From: Pseudeuparius sepicola
Taxonomy: Eukaryota; Arthropoda; Insecta; Coleoptera; Anthribidae
Length of the DNA stretch: 64,000 nucleotides
NCBI GenBank assembly: GCA_963920635.1
Contig: OY987303.1
Location: 20,500,175 to 20,564,174 of the forward strand
Direction of reading: 5' to 3'
A model generated the notes under the pieces. The model was not told the DNA's origin. It saw only the letters and a list, made by a program, of their open reading frames with translations, and searched no databases. The translations under genes were made by a program, and so were the position numbers. Shown one piece after another: positions 45,327 to 54,615 of the stretch. The stretch's first letter is position 1. Each line of letters opens with the position of its first letter.

Positions 45327-47170
45327 CTCTTCCCTGATAAGAGTCCTGCTTCCAAGGAAAGTTTCCGGTGCAGAGCATGGGGCGTCCTGTCAATGGACAA
45401 CAATAGGTCGATATTAGGAGAGAATATTATTGACTGTTTAACCAGCAAAACCTTAAATAGAGGGCACCATGGTTGACTTGGCCAACAAGGAACCACCACG
45501 ATACCTTCGGCATTATCCGTAATTATTTTTTGTAGAACTTTAGCAACAAGGGAAAAAGGTGGGAAAGCATAGAATTTATAATTAGCCCAAGATATTGTAA
45601 ATGCATCAACAATTTCGGATTCGGGGTCTCTAAACCAAGAAGCGAATCTTCTGCATTTGGAATTAATTCTGGATGCAAATAAATCTATCTCAGGTGTTCG
45701 CAATACGCGACAAATTTCTTTGAACGCGTAATTAGAAATTGTAAACTCCGTTTCAGTATCTAGGCAACGGGATTCTTGATCGGCGACAGTGTTTTCATCT
45801 GATTTTATGTAGGAAGCAAATATAAATAAATTACGTTGTTCGCACCACTGCCACATTTCCCTTGCAAGATTGTTAAGATGAGAGAACTGAATGCCTCCCA
45901 TCCTATTCACATATGAAATGGCAGTAGTGTTGTCTATCCGTAACAAAATCTCACAGTTTACAAGATCCTTGGCAAAGCATTTAAGTCCAAAAAACGCAGC
46001 TAATAGTTCTAAGTAATTTATATGGTTATTCCTATCTTTTCTCGACCAGAAACCTCGGGTCCTACAACCGTTGCAGTATATGCCCCAACCCGACCGGGAA
46101 CTGTCACTGAATATTTCTAGTTTAAAAGTAAAACTATGGAACGTATTTTTGCTAGACAGGTGAGTCTTCCACCAGGCAAGGTCTATTAAAACTTCACTAG
46201 AAATAGTCATATCGTGATCATAAGACCCTCTCGATCTTCTTAGAGCTAAAAACTTTGCTCTCTCACAGTTTTTGGTATAAAGCTAACCGTGTTTAATAGC
46301 TGGACATGCAGCGATCAATTTACCTATCAAACTTGCAAACTCTTGAATAGTAAACCTACTACCACTCATAATTTCGAAAATATGTCTTAAAATGCTCTCT
46401 TGTTTATCAAAAGGTAAACTCACAGATATATCAACAGTGTTATATAAAAAACCCAGATACTTTATATTTGTGCATGGAGTAAGTATGCTCTTCTCTGAAT
46501 TAATTATAAAACCCAATCCTAACAAAAAATTTTTAGTTGCGGTGACGTTCGATAAACACTCCACATAAGAACGACCTAACAACAAAAAATCATCAATATA
46601 CAATACCTATAAGAAACCCCGTTGCCGCAAATAATGTAATACGGGCTTCAGCAGTTTGGTAAACATATAAGGGGCCGTGTTCAAGCCAAAAGGTAAACAA
46701 GTGCATTCATAAATTTGTCCGGCAAACACAAACCTCAGATATTTTTGGTGTTGTTTATGTATTGGGACCAAATGATACGCGTCTTTGAGATCTAATGATG
46801 CAAGGAACATATTTTTTGTCAGAAGCTTGGTGGCCATCTTGTGGTCTTCCATTTTAAAATGTTCTGTCTTAACAAACCTGTTTAGTTCCTTCAGATTTAG
46901 AATTAACCTAAATGATCCACCATGTTTGGGTGTTAAAAAAATATTTGAAATAAATTGATCTTGTCGATAAGAACATCTCCTTATGGCCCCCAATAAAAGA
47001 AGCCGTTTGATTTCGGCATATAAAAAATTTTCTTCCGTTAAGGACCATGATTTATGTTCATTGGGGACATGATTCTGGAAAGGTTTTTGAGAAAAAGGAA
47101 TCTTATAACCATGAATCCATGATAATAAACGTTTATCTGAGGTTAGTGAGGAGCGTAAAAAATATCTCAA
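45323..47170 (-). CDS. DIRS B reverse transcriptase / RNase H (two in-frame TAG codons)
   Basis: One frame from at least 47170 to 45323. RT motifs in order: FRLILNLKELNRFV, SLDLKDAYHLVPIHK (first Asp), CLPFGLNTAPYMFTK and YIDDFLLLG (46600-46580). The RNase H follows with IFSDSSRSGWGIY, INYLELLAAFFGLK and IDNTTAISYVNRMGG. The C-terminal region (PEIDLFASRINSKC, FPPFSLVAKVLQKI) is typical of DIRS polyproteins. TAG codons interrupt it at 46607-46609, just before the YIDD box, and at 46283-46285, where Trp would be expected. The stop overlaps the recombinase start (ATGA). Confidence 0.88.
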
Positions 47171-47193
47171 TCTGCCACACTTGTAAGGTACCT

Positions 47194-48159
47194 CTAATGT
47201 GTCTGAGTTCGATCGTCCTTGGTTTGGTTGCGCCGATAAAATGTTGAATTCTCCTTCGTTGCACGAGCAAACTTCCGAGTTCTCTTGGAGTCGGGAGTCT
47301 GCATTCTGGGAGGGTATTTCGGTCTGCCGCGATAACCCCCGAAACTCCCTCGCGGCAGACTCCTCAAGTTTAAAGGCTTAGTGCTAGTGGTAGGTTTGGT
47401 AACAACTGTATTGAGCTTGAGGTCTGACAATAATTTTTCTAAATCACGTGCTGCTTTCACCCGTTCGCCTAAATTTTTCCCAAATAACAAACCATCCACT
47501 GAAACGTTGGTGAGCGTCGCTTTAAGTTGCTTGTCAACATCCACTGAGACTAGAGTCCTTCTACAAGAAGACTGTTCGTGATGAACGTCTGAGAGTAAAC
47601 GCCCAGGATCGCTGAGCCACTCTATAAGCACTCTTCTGTTCGCCCCCCCCTCTTCTTTCAACAATACTATGATTGCTTTGCCAATTGCAACCAAAGCAGC
47701 TCCCATTTGATTTTGCTGCTTAGATAACCTTTGATCTCGTTGTTTGTGTTGTTCTGTGAGTACAGAGAACACTTCCAAATTGAGTTTGGGAGCACCGGCG
47801 AAAACCAGGTTATTGGGCGGGGAGTATTTTTTCGACATGGTAGCTTGTACCTCGGGATCGAGTCCCTCTTGCAATATTTTGGACCAAATCTGAGCAAGCT
47901 CGTTGTTCAGATCCTCTGTGTTTGTCTGATCTGTAACACTATTCTTCCCTAGAAGCGCCAGAAAGTCCTCTGGAATTGCACCATTATGTCCCGCACCACT
48001 GTCCTCCCCTATAACAGAAGGGCGACAAATAACTAGTGAGTGAGTGATCAGATCCATTATACTAGTACTAGACATAGGTCCCTGAAATTTGCCAAACTCG
48101 TTAGCAAGTAACAGGAAGCCATTCACAAATACCCGTAAAATTGCCAAACTCGTTAGCAA
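47194..48159 (-). CDS. DIRS B gag-like ORF, main part
   Basis: Up to 321 residues. The convincing portion begins at GEDSGAGHNGAIPEDF (about 48010); the residues before it include a short direct repeat around GCCAAACTCGTTAGCAA and may be intronic. It contains a helical central region (LAQIWSKILQEGLDPEV, LSKQQNQMGAALVAIGKAI), LSDPGRLLSDVHHEQS, and a basic Gly/Arg/Pro-rich tail (GGYRGRPKYPPR) likely to bind nucleic acid. The end overlaps the RT frame, which is open upstream of its first possible start, so the RT is probably made by frameshifting or as a separate message. Confidence 0.65.
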   Translation of the reverse strand: MLTSLAILRVFVNGFLLLANEFGKFQGPMSSTSIMDLITHSLVICRPSVIGEDSGAGHNGAIPEDFLALLGKNSVTDQTNTEDLNNELAQIWSKILQEGLDPEVQATMSKKYSPPNNLVFAGAPKLNLEVFSVLTEQHKQRDQRLSKQQNQMGAALVAIGKAIIVLLKEEGGANRRVLIEWLSDPGRLLSDVHHEQSSCRRTLVSVDVDKQLKATLTNVSVDGLLFGKNLGERVKAARDLEKLLSDLKLNTVVTKPTTSTKPLNLRSLPRGSFGGYRGRPKYPPRMQTPDSKRTRKFARATKENSTFYRRNQTKDDRTQTH

Positions 48160-48232
48160 CAGGTAACAAAGGGTGCGTGCTGGTGTGTGGATTGTTCATG
48201 TCAAAACTCGTTGACATTAGAATAAAAAATTC

Positions 48233-48583
48233 CTAAAAAAATAAAACCAGGTACTTATTACCTCCTGAATCAGAGGGTTCATAGTCTACAAGCCCGAAGG
48301 TATCAGGATTAGACTCATTCTGAAGAGAAAATTCGTTATCGGGAGCCCCACCGCCCGAACTCACTGGGGAAGGCTCGCGAATTTTCCGTTTCTTCTTAAG
48401 CCGGGAAACCTTTCTTGATAATAGTTTTAACTGTCTCATTATTATAGATACCTCGTCCGACGAACCGGAATCCGAATCATCTTCATCCGAGATTACACGT
48501 TTACGCGGATTTCGCGCGCGTTTACTCATATTGCTAAAAACGACAGCGCGGCGACGTGACTCCACGTACACACAAAAGAACAA
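48233..48583 (-). CDS. DIRS B gag-like ORF, N-terminal part
   Basis: The likely start is the Met of MSKRARNPRKRV (48529), preceded by terminal-repeat sequence. It is very basic at the start, then an acidic DEDDSDSGSSDE stretch, a basic helix (RKVSRLKKKRK) and a Pro/Ser-rich, acidic end. No conserved domain is recognisable; the position and composition fit the first ORF of DIRS elements. A possible donor (GGAG before GTAATAAG, near 48263) and an acceptor TTATAG (near 48011) would splice it in frame to the downstream part. Confidence 0.6.
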   Translation of the reverse strand: MFFCVYVESRRRAVVFSNMSKRARNPRKRVISDEDDSDSGSSDEVSIIMRQLKLLSRKVSRLKKKRKIREPSPVSSGGGAPDNEFSLQNESNPDTFGLVDYEPSDSGGNKYLVLFF

Positions 48584-48589
48584 TGAGGT

Positions 48590-48725
48590 GACCTTGGCGG
48601 CGCAGTACGAGAGGGCGACTGGTTCGACTGTTGTCTTTGTTTAGCTTTGAAATGCGTGGCTCCACCTATCGGCGGAAGAGTGAACTACATAGTGATCTAG
48701 AAGGAAGAGGCGGGTAATACAATTA
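48590..48725 (-). repeat. 5' inverted terminal repeat of DIRS B
   Basis: Starts at TAA (48723-48725). The outer 41 bp repeat in the internal complementary region; the inner part matches the 3' repeat. Confidence 0.9.
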
Positions 48726-49005
48726 GTTGTGCAAAAACCACTCTTTGGTGAGCTGCAACAGATGCTTGCAAGTTTATGTGCATACTTTATAATCTTCTTG
48801 AATTCCGAGCCAGACAAACTCCTGCCAGCGAAAAGAAGGAGGATGAAACAAGCCTCGGCTCTGGGTTAATGGCCACCGATGTCTAGCCCATAAAAAATAT
48901 ATATATTACTTAAAATGACAATGTCGTTCTTAGTGTCAAATTTTCATACTGCTTTGATTACTCTCTCAAAAATTTACTTGCAAGCCTCTGAGCAGTGACT
49001 ATAGA
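48726..49005 (-). repeat. Right arm of the long inverted repeat, outer part
   Basis: Inverted counterpart of about 41650-41797, with a segment (48790-48920) not found in the left arm. It ends near CAGTGACTATAGAA, a motif that also occurs at 49810 and, inverted, at 54470. Confidence 0.55.
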
Positions 49006-51270
49006 AGGAATAAGACGGTCGACGAAGCCTAGCATAGCGTGCCGACACTGCTCGCCGGCCCGGTTGTCTCCCCCTCCAACCGCCGCTGAAAGTGACCCGT
49101 AAGGTGGCGCACCCTACTGGTATTTTTGGACAACGCGTAGTAGCTGGCGGTTCACGGGATGTGGTTCATTTATAGGACTGGGCGCTGTTGCCAGATTTCC
49201 GTATAGAGGCATAATGAGATAATGCCGACTATATTATAATTATTGCTGGAGTTGTATCAGGCGATTTGTATAAGAATAAGGAGTAAGGAGATGACTGCAG
49301 TCTGCAGACGTACCGGCTGTGAAAAATACTTTAGAACCCTGTAAACATTCTGTTTAAGTACCATTATATTATAATATGGTATAAGTTTCATACGTAGAAG
49401 GTATCTCAGAAACAAGAATGAAAACAGAAAACAAATATTTTATACTATAAATAGGTACTATACAAATATTTTATACTATTTTACACAAACAGGTAAATAC
49501 TGTGTTTTTATAAAAAAAAACACATAGCGGTTATTTTTTGATCGATTTTGACAAACATTTTGTTAATTGTATCCCTTGAAAAACTGAATTTTATAGCAAG
49601 TTTACAGATACATACTACAAAAACCAACGCCTACTTTGCAATTTCTTACGAAAATTCGAGAAATCGTGTTAGCGATTTTTTTCTGTTAAATCTGAGTAGG
49701 TAGGTACCTAGGTACATGATTGTATTCAGCGTCGCTGAATAATAATATTATGCTAATAAATTTAAAAATTGAATTTTGCTTACTCACTAACAGAATTAAT
49801 AATTGTAACAGTGACTATAGAAAGAAAACTGATTGTAATAATATACGCCTACCGTGGCAATATTCTCCATTTGCGGCCTGCGACACCAAATGCCGACGCC
49901 AGGCCGACGCGACGGGACCACTGAGGAATCAAATTTTGATACACCGCTCGGGGCCACGCGATACCGCCGCCTGCGGCTCTATCAAAACTACTTACCTACG
50001 TTTTGCGGGACAAGGTCATCCAATTATCAAATAAAAATATACCTATTGCATTTCTGGAACTCGACTCTCTAGAAAAGGGAGGATTCGCCGGCCGGCCGGC
50101 TTGCATGGGCCCGGCAGAAAAGAAAATGCAACTCGCGCATTATTAGAACAAATATGATAGTATTTTCATTGTCAGTAATGTATTAATTTTTATATTATTT
50201 ATGCGTGTGAATCACTTTTAGATTTTAGATTCACTAACTTCGAAGTCGAAGTTGGTTAAACCTTTTGAGTATGATCGCAAATGGATTTCTGTACCCATAG
50301 TGCTAACGATGAGCATTTTAATTTTAATTTTGTGGGCAAACTGCTAAACGCAAGTTATCTCACATGCGAGAGCCGACTAAAATGGGATCAGGCAAAGTCT
50401 TCTTATTGGTCAAAATCGGCATGTGATTGAATCACGTGATCGAGTTTTCTCGTCAACCACAGTTTGGGCAACATGAAGTAGTCTAGCGCTGATTAAGTTG
50501 GTGTACGGTGGTTTATTGCCATTAATTACTGTTACTCTCGCATTTTTGACATGTTTTCGAAAAAAATTGCGTTAATTCATTTTTCATATAGGTACCTATT
50601 GTAGTAGTAGTATAAAAAAATATGGGAAGGCTAGGGGCTAGGTTTACTCGAATTTTTCAATATTTTAGGTAGACATAATGTTGAAATCAATGTTCTAAGA
50701 TTAACTGGAAGACATTTTCCTGACATAAAAAATAAAAAAACGCCGAGCCACGTTATAATATGTGTAAAGAGTGTTATTTGTCCCCCTTTGAGTCGCCCCA
50801 TGTTTCGGTATTTACCATGCAAAGAAAAATTTCTAGAATGCTTTGTGTATCTTTCTATTAAATAGTCTACAACAGAAAGATTTTTTATTTTGTGCACTTT
50901 TTGATTTATAAAATAAGACGAATATATTCGTCAACAGCAGTTTGGTTTCTAAATACATTCATGTTTTTTTTTGTTGCCGCTACTGCTATGGACAATTTAT
51001 CTGCATGTGGAACAAATACCGCAGTTATGGCCAACGTTGATTTTTGTGTGTGCTGTAGCGAAAGGGTTAATTTTTCATATAAACGTTTTCCTTTTCAAGA
51101 TATACGGATTGTTTAGTAGTGTTTGATTGTATAATACCGCAGATAGTTTTTTTAAGTCCTGGGACTCTTTAAAATAAGAGGACCAGCATGTCACAGTCTA
51201 TCGCATAGGAAAAGTGAAGTCTTGAGGACTGCTATCAGGTTTTGTGACATGTATTGCATAACAAGTTCCA
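49006..51270. other. Unassigned sequence with GC-rich patches
   Basis: GC-rich at 49010-49150, 49850-49990 and 50080-50130 (GGCCGGCCGGC). CAGTGACTATAGAA at 49002-49015 and 49809-49822 may mark ends of an undefined element. Open frames here show no domain. Confidence 0.3.
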
Positions 51271-51272
51271 TA

Positions 51273-51408
51273 CAGTTTGTTCAGCGATAATGTTCGCCCC
51301 GTCTGACTCGTGAATATACGACCGATATCCGATATCCATCGTATATTCACGAGTAAGACAATTAGACGGGAGTTGTGACGTACGGCCGAACATTCGCTGA
51401 ACAAACTG
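51273..51408. mobile_element. 136-bp TA-flanked MITE
   Basis: Ends CAGTTTGTTCAGCGA and TCGCTGAACAAACTG, with TA on both sides. The interior folds further through CTCGTGAATATACGA and its complement around a GATATCCGATATC centre. Far too short to encode a transposase. Confidence 0.75.
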
Positions 51409-51410
51409 TA

Positions 51411-52562
51411 GATTCTAAAGGGTGCAAAATATGTCCTGTCATAAATCAAAATTATTAGAAACAACCTAAGAGATAACACTTAATCCTATGCCTTAATATT
51501 ATACTTATATCTAAGGAAATTTTAAGGGCTATCTAATCACATTTTAATCTACATAAAAGTAATAAGTCTTTAAAACATTTACTAAGGAATCAGTTAATTA
51601 CCAAAGCAATCAATTGATCATGGCGTATTATAACGATAGCACACCCGAAGGTGCGGGACAAAGGCACTGGTCTTGATCGGCAAAGGCTCACGCCACAGAC
51701 CCGGTAGTTGTGGCGGTTTAATTTTACACCTGTTTAAAATTTCTGTCGGAATCAAAGACTCACCCTGATGTATTTTTTAATTATTATTATACATTGTTAC
51801 ATTAAATACATATTTTTTAGCCCTGAAGAAGTATAAAAGATTGAACGAAAGCTTGGTTATTTGAAAGAAGTATATTTGGCTGCAAACCCGTTATTTTCAT
51901 TGCTACTGCTACAATTACTTAACACAGCCGTAATACAAGACATTTAATATTATAGAGTTTGACCAATAAAGTAGGTACGTTCCATATGGGATTTTTTTTA
52001 TGTTTATAAAATGAAAATTTGACTTCGCCACCGATTTGTGCTTGTCACAAGGCGAAAAATGGCGTCACAAGAATCGATCACGTCACTTAAGGAAACTGTC
52101 AAAATTAACTTTTTTTTCAAAAATCGTCCAAAATTGGCTTTAATTGACACATTTTCGATAAAAGTTATTAGACAAGTTGTTACTTTTTCAATTTATGGCC
52201 TACATACATATTTTCAGAGACCCAGGATAAAATTTGTTTTGTGTGAGTTTAAAAAAAAAATTCCAAACATTTTAACTAAAATTTATTTATTGAAAGTTGT
52301 ACTTTTTTTGACAGATCGACATCTCTAATTCATTTTTAACATCAATTCTAATGCTAGCAAGTTGTTTTCTTATGTCAAGCTTGGTGCAAAGTTGATTTAA
52401 TTTCAAAGGTTTGATGAACACAAGCCTAGTCTATTTTGCACATCGTTAAATACATGTATCTAAAAGGAGTTATGTAAAGAGAATCCAGATAAATTAACAC
52501 ATTTGGTTCATTTTGAATTTAATTAAAAAAAACTGAGTAATAGCAGTGTAATAGTGTAATAG
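51411..52562. other. Unassigned AT-rich sequence
   Basis: A 96-codon frame (52038-52328, plus) is Lys/Phe-rich, resembles translated AT-rich DNA, and is not called. Confidence 0.3.
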
Positions 52563-52565
52563 TAA

Positions 52566-53517
52566 TGGCGGCCATATTGGATTTTACCACCATTGGATAG
52601 AGCAAAAAATTACGAATACAACCATGTATCACAACACCTAATTAAACCCACTTAAATGTCAAATTTCTAATATTTTAAATATTTTGAAGCCAGGCAGTAG
52701 GCCATGATTCCGAAACCAATACCTATCAATAACTGTCACCTAATAAACTGAAACGTCAGTTAGTTCCCATAACCTTTGTTAACTACTTAAAATTGTGTGT
52801 TAACCGTCTTAAGTGACTAAAGCTTATTGAATCATGCCCCAACAATATCCAATAAATGAAAGATTGGATATGTACAATGTTTATATTCGAAACTACCGTA
52901 ATTCTAGCCAGTATCAAGAATTATACCCCGAACGAAGGCAGCCTAACAGAACTATTTTCCGAAGGTTGTGTAGGCGTATGGAAGCGGATGCGACGTTACA
53001 AAACAAAAGAAGAAATGATTTTGTAAGAGCTAGAGGAGCTGTAAGTGAAATCAATGTTTTGGCTCAAATTCATTTAAATCCAAAGACATCGCAAAGGAAA
53101 ATTGCTAGGGAATGTGGTTTGTCGTTAGGGGCAGTTAACAAGATTTTAAAAAAGCATAGATACCATGACTTTAAAATTCAACCCGTACAAAAGTTGCTTA
53201 TTTATTGCCGGGGGACTAAGGCCTGCCGGTTAGATACTGACCCCTGGCGCCATCTATCTATTTATTAGTATTTAGTTTCTTGTTCCTATTAAAATAACGT
53301 TAAATAAATAAACTTTTGACATCAAATTTGACGTTTCTGTTTATTAGGTGACAGTTATTGATATTGTTTTCGGAATCATGGCCTACTGCCTGGCTTCAAA
53401 ATATTTAAAATATTAGAAATTTGACATTTAAGTGGGTTTAATTAGGTGTTGTGATACATGGTTGTATTCGTAATTTTTTGCTCTATCCAATGGTGGTAAA
53501 ATCCAATATGGCCGCCA
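52566..53517 (+). mobile_element. TIR element with truncated HTH transposase, TAA-flanked
   Basis: Terminal inverted repeats of about 190 bp start TGGCGGCCATATTGGATTTT and share CAGGCAGTAGGCCATGATTC in inverted form. TAA flanks both ends (52563-52565, 53518-53520). It encodes the N-terminal part of a transposase (52834-53268), so it is a deletion derivative. Confidence 0.75.
52834..53268 (+). CDS. Truncated transposase, DNA-binding part
   Basis: 144 residues. The N-terminal helix-turn-helix region (PINERLDMYNVYIRNYRNSS, RRQPNRTIFRRLCRRMEA) and a second one (NPKTSQRKIARECGLSLGAV, NKILKKHRYHDFKIQPVQ) are the DNA-binding half of a DUF4817/mariner-like transposase. The protein then runs into unrelated residues (RGTKACRLDTDPWRHLSIY) and lacks the DDE catalytic half. 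It might bind the terminal repeats but cannot cut. The frame is intact and the start has a plausible context. Confidence 0.7.
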   Translation: MPQQYPINERLDMYNVYIRNYRNSSQYQELYPERRQPNRTIFRRLCRRMEADATLQNKRRNDFVRARGAVSEINVLAQIHLNPKTSQRKIARECGLSLGAVNKILKKHRYHDFKIQPVQKLLIYCRGTKACRLDTDPWRHLSIY

Positions 53518-53520
53518 TAA

Positions 53521-54465
53521 GAAAATCGAAATTTGGTTATGAACACGTAAAGATCCAGTAGGCAGAGAATTTTTCTGAATAGTGCATTCGAAAGCCCGTA
53601 CCTAATTACGTAATTCCACCAAACTTCATTCAATTCCGTTTGATATTAAAAAAGTTACGGACAAAATAAAAAAGTGGAAGTTTTCACTTTTTTCAGGTTA
53701 TTTTAGTAACCACGTGAGCTATGTCAAATTTCTTTACAGATTCTTGAAGCACATCAAAATGCGCAACTTTTGTCTAATTTAACCAACCTTGTAGTTCTTA
53801 CCGTTTCAAAAATACCAATGGTGGGCATTTTGAAAGTGAACACCCTGTATAGATTTTATTTTCAGTTTTTCTACCTTCCTGGGAAATATTCTGTATTATA
53901 GCGTAGCTTAACAAAAACTGGGCATGTCTCACATTTTATTTTATAAATGGAACATGATTTAATATTACATATAATATCTAATATATTTATCTCGATATGT
54001 ATATTACAATAATATACATATTTTCCAAAGAAAAATAATTATTTAGTGTAACAAAAGGGAGAGCGTTTTTCTTTCCTCACACCTTAAACTCGTACTGTAT
54101 TTGTTTGTTTGTCTCTTTGGATATTCTTGTTAGTGTCGGCTAATGTCAAAATGAATCACGTCGAAGAACTTGATTCCTTGCGAAATCCGCGATGAGCGCG
54201 ATGCCATTTCACACTATGTATAATCTTTTCAATTCTCACCCGACAAAACCAATTCCAATTTAGAGATCCGGCAACGTCGCGATCTCTCCGGCCGCAAGTC
54301 GCCTTGCATCGAACGAACGTCCGGCTGTGAAAACAAACGGGACGATTACAGGTTTCTCAAAACTCTAGCTACTCTGGCTTCCCGTCGGGATTTCTCGATT
54401 CATAGATGGCGCACCCCGAGCGGATGAGAAAATTTTTAGACATGATATTTAATACAGCGTCGACA
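53521..54465. other. Unassigned sequence
   Basis: Contains an ACACCCTGTATAG block near 53839 of the type often found at foldback ends, and a GC-rich patch at 54180-54460 without a recognisable gene. Confidence 0.3.
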
Positions 54466-54615
54466 GTCTTAACATTTCTATAGTCACTGCTCTGAGGCAA
54501 CATCCCACATGGTTTTTGCTTTACCTCAGGGTCACTACTTTCATGCAAAACCAATTGAAATTTGATGATGACAGTTCATTGCAACAACTCTCCTAATAAA
54601 GGAACCCTATTCTTA
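54466..54615 (-). repeat. Fragment of the 41.5-kb repeat family
   Basis: Inverse of 41518-41650: shares GCAAAAACCATGTGGGATGT, ATGATGACAGTT (or its complement) and AGGGTTCCTTTATTA. The left side ends in TTCTATAGTCACTG. Confidence 0.65.

Larger units (their letters stand above)
43896..48725 (-). mobile_element. DIRS element B (tyrosine-recombinase retrotransposon)
   Basis: About 4.83 kb, minus strand. The 5' inverted terminal repeat (48725 down to about 48590) starts TAATTGTATTACCCGCCTC. The 3' repeat (44092 down to 43896) is its inverted copy with a longer outer extension. Between the recombinase gene and the 3' repeat lies an internal complementary region (44138-44249). Coding order is gag-like, RT/RNase H, tyrosine recombinase. 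There is no LTR, no integrase and no duplicated target, as expected for DIRS. Frames carry two in-frame TAG codons and one homopolymer frameshift, so this copy is probably slightly damaged. Confidence 0.92.
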
